64,000 bases of DNA from Paenibacillus shirakamiensis. GTDB taxonomy: Bacteria > Bacillota > Bacilli > Paenibacillales > Paenibacillaceae. A program made the translations under genes and the position numbers. Where the stretch lies: the NCBI RefSeq assembly GCF_017874255.1, contig NZ_JAGGLD010000002.1, positions 186,001 through 250,000 of the forward strand, read 5' to 3'. The notes beneath the pieces are model-generated. The model saw nothing but the letters and a program-made list of their open reading frames with translations. It made no database searches and was not told where the DNA came from. Within the stretch, counting starts at the first letter, position 1; every line of letters begins with the position of its first letter. Below are positions 5,704 through 15,198 of this stretch, one piece after another.

Positions 5704-7908
5704 CTATTTAGGTTCACGCATAGTGAGACCTACACGACCTTTTTTAGTATCCACGCTTAGCACCCAGACGGTTACATTATCTCCTACAGAGACCACATCC
5801 ATCGGATGTTTCACGAATCCATTACTGAGCTGCGAGATATGAACAAGTCCATCGCTTTTGATGCCAATATCTACAAATGCACCAAAATCGATAACATTTC
5901 TTACCGTACCTTGCAATTCCATCCCTGCTACTAAATCCTCAATCTTCAGCACGTCTGTACGGAAAATTGGAAGCGGCAATTCCTCCCGTGGATCACGGCC
6001 AGGGCGCTGCAAGCTCTCCAAAATATCTCGCAGAGTAGGTACACCTACACCCAAGTTATCGGCTAGTGGCGCCGCATCGGCTTCAGCTAGTCTAGCAGCC
6101 GTGTCCTTTGATCCTAGCTCTTTCGGTGCAATACTTAATTCCTTGAACAACTGATTTACTACCGAATAGGATTCAGGGTGGATCGGTGTGCTATCCAGCG
6201 GATCTATTCCCCCTGGAATCCGTAAGAAACCTACGCATTGCTCAAATGTTTTGGCACCCAAACGCGGAACTTTCTGTAATTGTTTGCGGTTCGTGAATTT
6301 ACCATTCTCTTCGCGGAATTTGACGATATTCTTAGCGGTCGTTGCGTTAACACCGGACACATAGGACAACAGCGAAGGAGATGCGGTATTCACGTCTACA
6401 CCCACATGGTTCACGGCAGACTCGACCACAGCCTTCAGGCTATCCTCCAAAATCTTCTGAGACACATCGTGCTGATATTGACCTACGCCAATCGCTTTCG
6501 GGTCAATTTTGACTAGCTCGGCAAGAGGATCTTGCAGTCTGCGTGCGATGGAGACTGCGCTTCGCTCTGCGACATCCAGCTCAGGGAATTCTTCCTGAGC
6601 GAGCTTGGATGCAGAGTAGACGCTTGCCCCGGCCTCGCTCACGATCAGGTAAGCGAGGTCTGCACTCTTGTGTTCGTCGATGATGTGAGCGACGAACTGC
6701 TCGGTCTCGCGCGAAGCGGTTCCGTTGCCAATGACAATAAGCTGGATACCGTAGGTATCAATCAGCTCATGGAATTTGGCAGCCGCTTCGCGCGTTTTGT
6801 TATGTGGCGCTGTCGGGTAAGTGACCGCCACCTCAAGCAGCTTGCCGGTGTCATCGACCACGGCAAGCTTACAACCTGTCCGGAAGGCGGGGTCTACGCC
6901 AAGGACATTTTTGCCTTTAACCGGAGGCTGCAGCAAAAGACTGCGCAGATTCCCTGAGAAAATGGAGATCGCCTGCGTCTCCGCTTTCGCCGTCAATTCA
7001 GCACGCACTTCACGTTCAATGGACGGTGCAATCAGCCGTTTGTAGGCATCTTCAATCACTGCTTGAAGCGTAGGTTGCAGAGGGCTGCTCCCTTTAATGA
7101 TTTGCTTGGCCATATAGAGATGAATGGGCTCGACAGTGACATCTAAGCCCACTTTAAGTATGCTCTCTCTTTCTCCGCGGTTAATCGCAAGAATGCGGTG
7201 AGCCGGCATTTTCTTGGCTAGCTCTCGGTAATCATAGTACATTTCGTAGACACTTTCTGCCTCCGCATCTTTCACCTCAGATAAAATCGATCCGTGGTCA
7301 AGCGTATAGGTACGAATCCAGCGCCGAATGACAGCATCATCTGCGAATCCTTCTGCCAAGATGTCCATGGCCCCTTGAATAGCGTCGCCGACATGATCAA
7401 CCGCCTTATCTGGGTCTACATAGCGAGCTGCTTCCTGCTGAAGATCGCCACCCTTCGGCTGGGACAAGATCCAAGTTGCCAACGGATCCAGCCCCTTCTC
7501 TTTGGCTACGCTTGCTCTTGTTTTACGTTTCTGGCGATAAGGTCTATATAGATCTTCCACTTCTTGAAGTTTGGCTGCCTTCTTAATCGAGGCTGCAAGT
7601 TCTGGAGTTAACTTGCCTTGTTCATCGATGATTCTTACAACTTCTCGTTTGCGATCTTCTAACCCTTTCAGGTAAGCTGCTCGCTCTTCAATATTGCGAA
7701 GCTCGTTCTCATCTAACTCACCCGTCATTTCTTTACGATACCGAGCGATAAATGGAATCGTGTTCCCCTCAGCCAATAAACCTACGGTTGTGCGGACTTG
7801 CTTTATTGATATATGTAGTTCGCTGGAAATCTGCTGAACGATGCGTTCCTGTTCCTCTGCTTGTTCTTTTTCCCGATCGACTTTCAATAATGTATCCTGC
7901 TCTGACAA
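5704..7908 (-). CDS. tex: Tex-family S1 RNA-binding protein (transcription accessory protein)
   Basis: 734-residue cytoplasmic nucleic-acid-binding protein of the Tex family. Order of domains: Tex-like N-terminal helices (about 15-190), middle helical region, YqgF/RNase H-like fold (about 330-460, motif GVDPAFRTGCKLAV), helix-hairpin-helix region (about 490-565, VGVDVNTASPSLLSYVSG) and a C-terminal S1 domain (about 655-730, GMELQGTVRNVIDFGAFVDI). Full length for the family. Start TTG 7908 follows GAGGG by 6 bases. It ends against a terminator shared with cmpA, as in the B. subtilis ydcI-cmpA arrangement. Confidence 0.95.
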   Translation of the reverse strand: MSEQDTLLKVDREKEQAEEQERIVQQISSELHISIKQVRTTVGLLAEGNTIPFIARYRKEMTGELDENELRNIEERAAYLKGLEDRKREVVRIIDEQGKLTPELAASIKKAAKLQEVEDLYRPYRQKRKTRASVAKEKGLDPLATWILSQPKGGDLQQEAARYVDPDKAVDHVGDAIQGAMDILAEGFADDAVIRRWIRTYTLDHGSILSEVKDAEAESVYEMYYDYRELAKKMPAHRILAINRGERESILKVGLDVTVEPIHLYMAKQIIKGSSPLQPTLQAVIEDAYKRLIAPSIEREVRAELTAKAETQAISIFSGNLRSLLLQPPVKGKNVLGVDPAFRTGCKLAVVDDTGKLLEVAVTYPTAPHNKTREAAAKFHELIDTYGIQLIVIGNGTASRETEQFVAHIIDEHKSADLAYLIVSEAGASVYSASKLAQEEFPELDVAERSAVSIARRLQDPLAELVKIDPKAIGVGQYQHDVSQKILEDSLKAVVESAVNHVGVDVNTASPSLLSYVSGVNATTAKNIVKFREENGKFTNRKQLQKVPRLGAKTFEQCVGFLRIPGGIDPLDSTPIHPESYSVVNQLFKELSIAPKELGSKDTAARLAEADAAPLADNLGVGVPTLRDILESLQRPGRDPREELPLPIFRTDVLKIEDLVAGMELQGTVRNVIDFGAFVDIGIKSDGLVHISQLSNGFVKHPMDVVSVGDNVTVWVLSVDTKKGRVGLTMREPK

Positions 7909-8044
7909 TCCAATCCCTCTTTCCCCTGATTAACTTCAGTGTTCCTATTATCACAAACTTCGGCCCGAATTTCCAGTTTGGGTAGTAAAGAACTAAACAA
8001 GACGCTGTCTATCCCTCAACTTTTGAAGTACATTTATAAATCAA

Positions 8045-8072
8045 ATAAACCCGTATAGTATACGGATTTATT
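8045..8072 (-). terminator. Weak hairpin after the lipoprotein gene
   Basis: CCGTAT-3 nt-ATACGG flanked by A/T-rich arms (AATAAA/TTTATT). Placed about 20 bp after the stop of the minus-strand lipoprotein gene. Stem is short, so the call is tentative. Confidence 0.4.
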
Positions 8073-8090
8073 CTCGGTACTGTTTGCCTT

Positions 8091-8600
8091 CTATACGGCG
8101 TCCGTTCTTAGTACGAAGGCATATTCGTTCACCTCATTCTTCCCTTGAACAACAAGCCGGAACCCTCTATATACAGCCCCTTTTTCATAATCTTTTATAT
8201 TAGAACTGGCATGAGCAAACAAGTTCCTCTCAAGGATGAACGTTCCCGTTCCTTTGTCTAATTGGAGATTTACAGGATGCACCGTACGCAGATCATATTT
8301 CAAACTGCCATCTTCGCTTAGGATATACTCCATTAACTCACAGGATTGTATCGATGGATCTGCAAGCGTAATTTGGATCTTATCCCCCACTATTGTATAA
8401 GGAACATCCTGAATCTTTTTCATCCTATTTTCAAATACGTCCATATAATCTGAAGCTTGTATAGCCTGTAAATTAATTTTCGGTCCCGCCTCTTGGCTAA
8501 TCGCAGTAACTTTTATGTATTCACTTGGACTCTGCTTCATTAGACTGCTGCAAGCGGTTATCACAAAAATTAGACTCAAATATAATCCCACAAACTTCAT
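8091..8600 (-). CDS. Small lipoprotein of unknown function
   Basis: 169 residues with a lipoprotein signal peptide: MKFVGLYLSLIFVITAC, lipobox ITAC with the lipidated Cys at 17. The mature part (about 30-165) alternates beta-strand-like segments (KVTAISQEAGPKINLQAIQA, DKIQITLADPSI) and has no recognised domain. Ribosome binding site is an unusual G6 run, 6 bases before the ATG. Monocistronic, between tex and the ndoA toxin gene; this position is not filled by it in B. subtilis, so it is lineage-specific. Probably an extracytoplasmic membrane-anchored protein. Confidence 0.75.
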   Translation of the reverse strand: MKFVGLYLSLIFVITACSSLMKQSPSEYIKVTAISQEAGPKINLQAIQASDYMDVFENRMKKIQDVPYTIVGDKIQITLADPSIQSCELMEYILSEDGSLKYDLRTVHPVNLQLDKGTGTFILERNLFAHASSNIKDYEKGAVYRGFRLVVQGKNEVNEYAFVLRTDAV

Positions 8601-8766
8601 AAATATCCCCCCGCTTATTCAGATCTACTTCATTACATTCGAATATAGTGTTCCATTATTTACGAACATAGTGTTCCATACGCTAATAATTATGTTATTT
8701 TATGTAAATCTGTGCAAGTCTTCATTTAATTAGGTAAATTCATCTGCTCTTGTCTATCACAGAACA

Positions 8767-8801
8767 CAAAAAATACGCCTAGGCCTAAGCCATAGACGTA
8801 T
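8767..8801 (-). terminator. Terminator of the ndoAI-ndoA operon
   Basis: Minus strand: ATACGTCTATGGC paired with GGCCTAGGCGTAT-like arms, followed by TTTTTTG. Located about 55 bp past the toxin stop. Confidence 0.7.
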
Positions 8802-8855
8802 CCCATCTAGTCAACAACTTATTATCCAATTATCTATCCATCGCGCATCCAGTAC

Positions 8856-9206
8856 TTAGAAATCGATCAAGCCCACACTAATTAATAAGGATTCGTCTAC
8901 TTTTTTCATTGTCTCTTCATCCAAATGGGTGATTTTGTCCGTAAGTCTCTGTTTGTCAATGGTGCGAATTTGTTCTAGCAAAATAACCGAGTCGCGGTCA
9001 AATCCATGGGTAGCTGCATCTATTTCCACATGGGTAGGCAGCTTTGCCTTCTGAATCTGAGCCGTAATGGCAGCAACAATAGCCGTAGGGCTAAATCGGT
9101 TCCCAATATCATTCTGGATAATAAGCACCGGTCTTACCCCTCCCTGCTCGGAACCAACTACAGGTGAGAGATCGGCAAAAAACACATCACCGCGCTTTAC
9201 GATCAA
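8856..9206 (-). CDS. ndoA: EndoA/MazF-type mRNA interferase toxin
   Basis: 116-residue PemK/MazF endoribonuclease that cleaves mRNA at short U-rich sites (UACAU in the Bacillus family). The full family core is present: [20 protein letters not shown] at the N-terminus, [11 protein letters not shown], the [10 protein letters not shown] strand and [19 protein letters not shown]. Start TTG 9206 lies 3 bases after the antitoxin stop, so the pair is co-transcribed and translationally linked. Chromosomal, conserved stress-type locus next to alr rather than a mobile toxin system. Confidence 0.95.
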   Translation of the reverse strand: MIVKRGDVFFADLSPVVGSEQGGVRPVLIIQNDIGNRFSPTAIVAAITAQIQKAKLPTHVEIDAATHGFDRDSVILLEQIRTIDKQRLTDKITHLDEETMKKVDESLLISVGLIDF

Positions 9207-9209
9207 TAG

Positions 9210-9491
9210 TCACACCCCGCTTACTAGCCGATCCAGAGTGCTGTCCGCATCTTCTTCCGCATGGAACGCTTCAGAGGCCATGGTCAGGTTAATTTTCGCC
9301 ATTTCCATGTATCCACGCTGCATCGATTCCCGGATATACCGCTTCTTCCGTTCATTTAAATACAGCTTCATTGCCTGTCTGATTAATTCACTGCGGTTGG
9401 AGTTCTCCAAGGCCACGATCCCGTCCACTTCTTGCAAAAGATGATCTGGTAAACTGATCATAATTCTCTTGGTGTTCTGCAAATTGGCCAA
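9210..9491 (-). CDS. ndoAI: EndoAI antitoxin, ribbon-helix-helix protein
   Basis: 93-residue antitoxin. Residues about 8-50 form a CopG/MetJ-type ribbon-helix-helix DNA-binding fold (KRIMISLPDHLLQEVDGIV, then NRSELIRQAMKLYL). The acidic C-terminal region (EAFHAEEDADSTLDRL) should bind and block the toxin. Start is TTG 9491 behind GGGGGTG. It is the first gene of the toxin-antitoxin operon and likely autorepresses it. The order alr-antitoxin-toxin is the standard Bacillales one. Confidence 0.93.
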   Translation of the reverse strand: MANLQNTKRIMISLPDHLLQEVDGIVALENSNRSELIRQAMKLYLNERKKRYIRESMQRGYMEMAKINLTMASEAFHAEEDADSTLDRLVSGV

Positions 9492-9734
9492 TTCCTTACA
9501 CCCCCAAAACCTCTCGACCTACTTTCCATGAAAACAGTATAGCTGTATTCAAGGAAAATTATACAAAGGAGTATATGCTCCGTGTATATCAAGTATGCTG
9601 CATTTCATTATAAACCAAGACGGACTTGACCGTACATACTTATTGTCATATTCCGTCGGCATACTTGATATATTCGGGGAAAGCTTCAGCAATACCTTCA
9701 TCGTCGCGAAAAGTTTTAGTCAGTATTTGGAAAT

Positions 9735-10925
9735 TCAGATAGATCCGATAATCGGATTCACGATGTCCACCGTTATTCCTGAACGAATATATCTTCTTGG
9801 CACGCGATGTGCCAGCATGCAGACCACTTCGTAGTGAATCGTACCCATATGAGAAGCTACCTCATCTGCCGTAATAACTTCAGCAGACTGGGAGCCGATG
9901 AGAACAACCTCTTCTCCAGCTTGAATGTCTTCCGCCTCTTCGGCGAAGGCTTGCAATGTTACCATACACTGGTCCATACAAATCGTACCCACGACAGGGA
10001 CGCGGCGTCCGCGTATAAGTACCTGTACTTTACCGCCAAGTAGTCTGGAGAATCCGTCTGCATAACCAATAGGCAATGTGCCAATTCTTTCTTCTTCGGT
10101 CGTTACATAATGAACTCCATAGCTTATGCCAGAATTTGGCGGTAGTGTTTTGACAAAAACAATTTGGGTTTTCAGCGTCAATACTGGACGGAGTTGAATC
10201 CGTGTCGTATTCACTTCGGCAGAAGGATACAGCCCATACAGGGCAATACCAATCCGAATCATATCGCAGGAAATCTGTGGCATGTCGACAGCAACGGCAC
10301 TGTTGCCCGTATGTATAATGGGGATCTTGATGTCTTGTTCCCTGAGCGCGTCGCTCGCTCCCTGAAAACGCCGGTACTGTTCCAGTGTATATTCTTTATT
10401 GTGTTCGTCTGCCGTAGCAAAATGCGTAAACAGCCCTTCTACTTCAAGATGTGGCACGTCTACCGCACGCTGTATAAAATTCAGAAGCCGCTCTCCAGGT
10501 AGTAGACCTAATCGTCCCATTCCTGAGTCCACTTTAATATGAACTTTAAGCTTTACTGTTGAATCCTGGACATCCAATTCTCGAATAGCCCCTAGAACTT
10601 CCTCACTGAACAAACTGATGGTAATGTCTTGCTCCCACGCCGTTTGGATTCCATAAGGAGGAACATAGCCTAGTACCAGAATTGGCATTCGTATGCCTGC
10701 ATTACGTAGTTCCAGCGCCTCATCCAAAAAAGCCACGCTTAAATAATCGGCCCCTAGACGCTCCATCTCTCTAGCAACCTGAACCGCACCATGTCCATAA
10801 GCATTCGCTTTAACACAGGCCAAAAGCTTCATGCCTATAGGCAGACTATGTCTAAAGGCGGAGTAATTCGCTTCCAGCGCCTCCAGATTGATCTCAGCAA
10901 CGGTCGGTCGATAATTAACTTGCAA
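9735..10925 (-). CDS. alr: Alanine racemase
   Basis: 396-residue PLP enzyme interconverting L- and D-alanine for peptidoglycan (and spore germination control). The PLP lysine is in CVKANAYGHGA (about residue 39). The second catalytic base Tyr is in SGISYGVHY (about 265-275). The C-terminal beta domain contains GRRVPVVGTICMDQCMV. Full length. Start is TTG 10925 behind AGAAGGTGA. Upstream lies the YdcC-like lipoprotein gene, separated by a strong terminator, so alr seems to have its own promoter. Confidence 0.96.
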   Translation of the reverse strand: MQVNYRPTVAEINLEALEANYSAFRHSLPIGMKLLACVKANAYGHGAVQVAREMERLGADYLSVAFLDEALELRNAGIRMPILVLGYVPPYGIQTAWEQDITISLFSEEVLGAIRELDVQDSTVKLKVHIKVDSGMGRLGLLPGERLLNFIQRAVDVPHLEVEGLFTHFATADEHNKEYTLEQYRRFQGASDALREQDIKIPIIHTGNSAVAVDMPQISCDMIRIGIALYGLYPSAEVNTTRIQLRPVLTLKTQIVFVKTLPPNSGISYGVHYVTTEEERIGTLPIGYADGFSRLLGGKVQVLIRGRRVPVVGTICMDQCMVTLQAFAEEAEDIQAGEEVVLIGSQSAEVITADEVASHMGTIHYEVVCMLAHRVPRRYIRSGITVDIVNPIIGSI

Positions 10926-11118
10926 TTTGGGTCACCTTCTCTAATGTATGAAAATCTCGTTCTGGATGGTTTACCAACAGAATCCATTACTCCAGACACC
11001 GTACGATAAACTAATGGTACTGGTCCCACCGTCGGCTGTCAATTCCGTCAGAGATTTGGGCTCCCCACAAGTTCCTTATCCTATGCACAAAGAGGGATAT
11101 AGGTACCTAAGCAAATAT

Positions 11119-11187
11119 AAAAAATAGACGGAACGACGGTGCGCAGAAGGACCATAGTCATGGTCCTCCGCAGCCGTTATCCGTCTG
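11119..11187 (-). terminator. Large terminator hairpin after the YdcC-like gene
   Basis: Minus strand: a branched stem of about 60 nt (AGACGGATAACGGCTGCGG against CGCACCGTCGTTCCGTCT, with inner GGACCAT/ATGGTCC hairpin) followed by ATTTTTTATA. Confidence 0.75.
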
Positions 11188-11194
11188 TCTGTTA

Positions 11195-12358
11195 TTATTT
11201 ACCCGTTTGATCCTGCATAGAAGCGGCAATTTGAATCATTTCATTAACGGGTAAATTGTCACTATTGATATTGAACTGCAATCCGTCTACCGTCCAAGTT
11301 AGGGTCTGCAAATCGGTTCCCGCCAGATATCCAACGGTAAATCCGAGATCAATCGCCTGTGCATCTTTGGCTAAAGATACCGCACGATCTAAGGCTCTAG
11401 ATTCTGATAACGTATATTGATACTGGCCGTCGTACCGAAGGAGAACCGCACTATTTTTGCTATCGGTCACGACCTTCTCATCCTTCTTCTGTGTTCCTTC
11501 AGGATTATAAGTTGGCATGACCACGCCAAAAGGTTCATCAAGTGCTGGTAATTTAGCTGAACTTTCGCCGCTAACTGCTCCGGAAGTGCTTGAAGGATCT
11601 GTTGATTTATTCTGATCACTTAATGTTTTCTGATCATTAGACGCTGTGGAATCATTTGTAGAAGGTGTTTCCACCAACTGCCCTTTTTCATCCACTTCGA
11701 GTAAAGTGCCCTTTGTATCCGGTGTGGAGGCATTCAGATTCTGCTGCATATCAAAAGACTTCTTGTCGAACGGAGCATCAAATTTAAATGAATCAAAATT
11801 TACTTCAACCACCACATTGTTACTAGAATCCGACACTTGTACTTTTTGAGGAGCATAGTCTTTTTTGTTCAACCAAATTTTCTGACGAACTAGGCTCTGC
11901 GTATTGTAATTCGCGGCTACATCAAATACATAATTATTGCCTTCCGTTACGAACTGACGGGACGTGTCTGCCAATATGCTGTGTACCAACGTCTGATACA
12001 GATAGACCTGCCCTTGATTATCAGGCCAATCACTCTGGAAACGGAAACTTTTATTCAAACTCGGTGTCAGAACATATACTCCTTGGTCATTACGAAGCAC
12101 AATTTGAGTAATGTCCTTCTGCTCGTTCGTTAAGGCAATACGGTAATACGAAGGGTTCTGATACCATACCACTACTTTGTAATTTTGGGGTTTGTCCCCG
12201 GTATGTAGGGTCATCGTACCTGAACCTTCATAGCTTTCCAACTTATTCACCACTTGATCCAAATCTTTCACCACATCGGTAGAATCTTTTTTGCCACAAC
12301 CAGCGAGCGTGAGCGAAAATGCAATCACAATGGTCAGTATCCATGTGATTCGACGCAT
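11195..12358 (-). CDS. YdcC-like LolA-fold lipoprotein
   Basis: 387 residues. Lipoprotein signal with lipobox TLAGC (Cys about 21) and polar GKKDSTD after it. Residues about 30-215 read as a LolA/LppX-type beta-barrel half (GSGTMTLHTGDKPQNYKV..). A Ser/Thr/Asp-rich linker (about 225-275) follows, then a C-terminal DUF4367-like domain (LDEPFGVVMPTYNPEG to the end). In B. subtilis the sporulation-linked lipoprotein YdcC lies directly upstream of alr, as here. Anchored on the outer face of the membrane. The acpS gene that precedes ydcC in B. subtilis is not present next to it. Confidence 0.8.
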   Translation of the reverse strand: MRRITWILTIVIAFSLTLAGCGKKDSTDVVKDLDQVVNKLESYEGSGTMTLHTGDKPQNYKVVVWYQNPSYYRIALTNEQKDITQIVLRNDQGVYVLTPSLNKSFRFQSDWPDNQGQVYLYQTLVHSILADTSRQFVTEGNNYVFDVAANYNTQSLVRQKIWLNKKDYAPQKVQVSDSSNNVVVEVNFDSFKFDAPFDKKSFDMQQNLNASTPDTKGTLLEVDEKGQLVETPSTNDSTASNDQKTLSDQNKSTDPSSTSGAVSGESSAKLPALDEPFGVVMPTYNPEGTQKKDEKVVTDSKNSAVLLRYDGQYQYTLSESRALDRAVSLAKDAQAIDLGFTVGYLAGTDLQTLTWTVDGLQFNINSDNLPVNEMIQIAASMQDQTGK

Positions 12359-12540
12359 GGTATCATCCCCTTAGTACGAATATTTTCCGAATCTTGATAC
12401 ATGTCTATGAAGGAACTTGGACAATTATGCGGACTGGTTTGACAAGCTGGCAAAGTTGTCCGAAATTTCTCCAATGTTAGGGATGAGATTCCTACATATT
12501 CGGTGTAAGTGTGACTTGAATGAACAGGAGCTGATGGATT

Positions 12541-12924
12541 GTGGCGAGAACAAGAGTATTCACGGGATCTCCTTGGGAACCTGAAGTAGGTTACTGCAGA
12601 GCCATTCGTGTGGGTCAGCGTGTTGATGTAGCAGGAACAACGGCCATGAAAGACGGAGAAGTCGTAGGTGCTGGTAATCCTTATGAACAGACGAGATATA
12701 TCTTACACATCATCGAACAAGCGCTAATTGATCTTGGTGCAAGTCTGTCAGACGTCGTACGCACTCGTATGTTCGTTACGGATATCAGCAAATGGGAAGA
12801 GATTGGAAAAGCACACGGGGAATTTTTTAGAGATATCCAGCCTGTAGCCTCTATGATTGAGGTTAAAGCACTTATTGATCCTCTTTTACTTATTGAAATT
12901 GAAGTGGAAGCTTATATTGAATAA
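12541..12924 (+). CDS. RidA/YjgF-family protein
   Basis: 127-residue RidA-like protein; the family hydrolyses reactive enamine/imine intermediates released by PLP enzymes. Motifs: GYCRAIRVGQRVDVAGTTA, QTRYILHIIEQALIDLGAS, VVRTRMFVTDISKWEEIG and the C-terminal IEIEVEAYI. The Arg that binds carboxylate in active RidA corresponds to R in VVRTRMFV; the subgroup (YjgF-like versus other) is uncertain. GTG start 12541; an AGGAG lies about 11 bases upstream. Ends at a strong terminator shared with the convergent small protein gene. Confidence 0.88.
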   Translation: MARTRVFTGSPWEPEVGYCRAIRVGQRVDVAGTTAMKDGEVVGAGNPYEQTRYILHIIEQALIDLGASLSDVVRTRMFVTDISKWEEIGKAHGEFFRDIQPVASMIEVKALIDPLLLIEIEVEAYIE

Positions 12925-12973
12925 AATACTTCACTTATGAAGTAATTCATTAGGCCGGCCAAGAAAGAACCTT

Positions 12974-13020
12974 AAAAACACCCCACTACACACAAGCAAA
13001 GTATGTGTTGGGGTGTTTTT
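12974..13020. terminator. Bidirectional terminator, RidA / small membrane protein
   Basis: Perfect outer arms AAAAACACCCC (12974-12984) and GGGGTGTTTTT (13010-13020) with an inner ACACA/TGTGT stem, between convergent genes. Confidence 0.9.
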
Positions 13021-13094
13021 GAGGTTTGTTAGAGTATTATCACATGATAACGTTGGAATGCATGAGCTTACTATTTTTATTGCGTAATGCTGAG

Positions 13095-13343
13095 CTAGTA
13101 GAATCGTCTTCTACCACGTCTAGGTTCAAGTAAGACAATTGCTAACAGATCGAACAGCACTAAAGGCAGGATAAACGGAAAAAATGTAGCCCGTACTTTG
13201 CTGCCTTTATAGTGCGCAGATGTAGCTTTTAGATATATCTTTTTACCGCTTACTTTGACTACCGTTCCGTATAGAACGGCCCCTTTTTTTGTCTTAATTT
13301 TCACACGTTTATTTAAATATTGATGCGGAGCATTTATAGCCAC
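13095..13343 (-). CDS. Small membrane protein with SH3/Sm-like N-terminus
   Basis: 82 residues from GTG 13343 (AGGAGG 9 bases upstream). Residues about 10-42 (KRVKIKTKKGAVLYGTVVKV, GKKIYLK) look like a small five-strand beta barrel of the KOW/Sm type. One hydrophobic helix follows (FFPFILPLVLFDLLAIVLL, about 54-73) and then a strongly basic tail (EPRRGRRRFY). I do not recognise a named family. A membrane-anchored RNA- or surface-binding role is conceivable but not shown. Confidence 0.65.
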   Translation of the reverse strand: MAINAPHQYLNKRVKIKTKKGAVLYGTVVKVSGKKIYLKATSAHYKGSKVRATFFPFILPLVLFDLLAIVLLEPRRGRRRFY

Positions 13344-13629
13344 AAGGGCACACCTCCTGAGGGTTATGACACACTATACGTTAAACGCTGACAGAGGTGT
13401 GGGCCCGGGGCTTTCTGGGTATATTTTTAACAGAGGAAGTGTTCAGCGTGAAGGATATTGAACTATATTGTTCAGTAATTTAACCGGTCTAAGCGTCACC
13501 GAATCAGTCCGCAAAAGCATATAGAATATAGGTTTTTCTTATTTTGTGGATGGGGTGGATAATCCCGCGCAATAGGTTTATATTGGGTAGGTAACTATCC
13601 TATTTATTAATCGTTAAGGGGAGACATAC

Positions 13630-15066
13630 ATGATAACTTATACATCGTCAACTAGAAATGAAAGCGATTTCTTAGGAACGCTGGAGGTGCCTATAGATGC
13701 CTATTACGGTATTCAGACGTTGCGAGCTGTAGAGAACTTTCCAATTACTGGATACAAAATTTTACCTGAACTTATCGTCTCTCTTGCTCTGGTGAAAAAG
13801 GCTGCAGCCATAGCTAACATGGATATTGGACAGCTCGACTCCACCATTGGTCAAGCCATCGTTACCGCAGCAGAAGAAGTCATCGCTGGCAAATTCCATG
13901 ATCAGTTCATCACAGACCCGATTCAGGGCGGTGCAGGAACTTCTATGAATATGAATGCAAATGAAGTTATCGCTAATCGTGCTATTGAAATTCTAGGTGG
14001 GGACAAAGGAAATTATCATCTGGTTAGTCCGAACAGCCATGTGAATATGTCCCAATCCACCAACGATGTATTTCCAACGGCTAACCATATGGCCATCCTT
14101 ACCTTACTAGATCGTCTACTAGAGACTACGCGTAAGCTAAGTGATACCTTCTTACAAAAAGCGTCTGAATTCGATCATGTGATTAAAATGGGACGAACGC
14201 ATCTTCAAGATGCCGTACCCATTCGATTAGGTCAAGAATTCGAAGCTTATAGCCGGGTTATTCGGCGTGATATTCGCCGTATGGAGCAGACTCATTCTTC
14301 CTTATATGAAATTAATATGGGCGCGACAGCCGTCGGTACGGGGCTTAACGCCGATCCCAAATATATTGAACGCGTGGTACAGATGTCCGCAGAGCTGAGC
14401 GGCTACCCCTTAGTTAGTCCAGGACACTTGGTGGATTCGACGCAGAACTGTGATGTGTATGCAGAAGTATCGGCTGCTCTCAAAATCTGCATGATTAACA
14501 TGTCCAAAATTGCCAATGATCTAAGGCTTATGGCCTCGGGGCCTGCCACCGGGTTTGGCGAAATCGCCCTGCCACCTCGCCAACCGGGATCTTCCATTAT
14601 GCCCGGTAAGGTGAACCCTGTCATATGCGAGGTCATCAATCAAGTTGCTTTCCAAGTCATTGGCAACGATCATACGGTGGGGCTAGCTACAGAAGCAGGT
14701 CAATTCGAGCTCAATGTAATGGAACCTGTACTCTTGTTCAATTTATTGCAATCCCTGCATATTATGAACCAAGCCTTCCGTACGTTTACCAAGAACTGCT
14801 TGGAAGGCATCACAGCCAATGAAGAGCGCTGCCGGGAATATGTAGAACACAGCGTAGGTATCATCACCGCACTGAATCCGCATTTAGGTTATGAGACGGT
14901 ATCCAAAATTGCTGCGGAGGCGATTCGAACAGGCAAATCTGTTCGTGAATTATGCCTTCATTACAACGTACTTAGCGCAGAACAGCTTGACGATATCCTT
15001 CATCCTCTAGAGATGACAAGTCCAGGCATAGCGGGTGCAAAATATTTACATCGCGAAAAGGTGTAG
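13630..15066 (+). CDS. aspA: Aspartate ammonia-lyase
   Basis: 478-residue member of the fumarase/aspartase superfamily, cytoplasmic tetramer that deaminates L-aspartate to fumarate and ammonia. Signature loop GSSIMPGKVNP (about 318-328) carries the catalytic Ser. Other conserved sites: NMNANEVIANRA, SQSTNDVFPTA and GRTHLQDAVPI. The N-terminal RNESDFLGTLEVPIDAYYG is typical of aspartase rather than class II fumarase. Ribosome binding site AAGGGGAG before ATG 13630. Monocistronic, ended by its own terminator. The 286 bp upstream (13344-13629) hold no gene that I can see. Confidence 0.94.
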   Translation: MITYTSSTRNESDFLGTLEVPIDAYYGIQTLRAVENFPITGYKILPELIVSLALVKKAAAIANMDIGQLDSTIGQAIVTAAEEVIAGKFHDQFITDPIQGGAGTSMNMNANEVIANRAIEILGGDKGNYHLVSPNSHVNMSQSTNDVFPTANHMAILTLLDRLLETTRKLSDTFLQKASEFDHVIKMGRTHLQDAVPIRLGQEFEAYSRVIRRDIRRMEQTHSSLYEINMGATAVGTGLNADPKYIERVVQMSAELSGYPLVSPGHLVDSTQNCDVYAEVSAALKICMINMSKIANDLRLMASGPATGFGEIALPPRQPGSSIMPGKVNPVICEVINQVAFQVIGNDHTVGLATEAGQFELNVMEPVLLFNLLQSLHIMNQAFRTFTKNCLEGITANEERCREYVEHSVGIITALNPHLGYETVSKIAAEAIRTGKSVRELCLHYNVLSAEQLDDILHPLEMTSPGIAGAKYLHREKV

Positions 15067-15097
15067 ACTTACAAATCATATAGTTATACAGCAAAAA

Positions 15098-15149
15098 AAC
15101 TGTATCTGACGCTCATGCCACTGAGCGACGGATACAGTTTAATTTTTTT
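15098..15149 (+). terminator. Terminator of aspA
   Basis: AACTGTATC..CGCTCA-loop-TGAGCG..GATACAGTT hairpin followed by TTAATTTTTTT; the A run on the left makes it usable in both directions for the convergent dehydrogenase gene. Confidence 0.85.
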
Positions 15150-15198
15150 CATAATTACAGTTTGTACTTTTTCATAATTATTGTTGTTGAGCGGAGTA

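Noticed and set aside
8856..9491. Toxin-antitoxin pair as a mobile defence module
   Set aside because: The EndoA/EndoAI pair next to alr is a conserved chromosomal locus in Bacillales.
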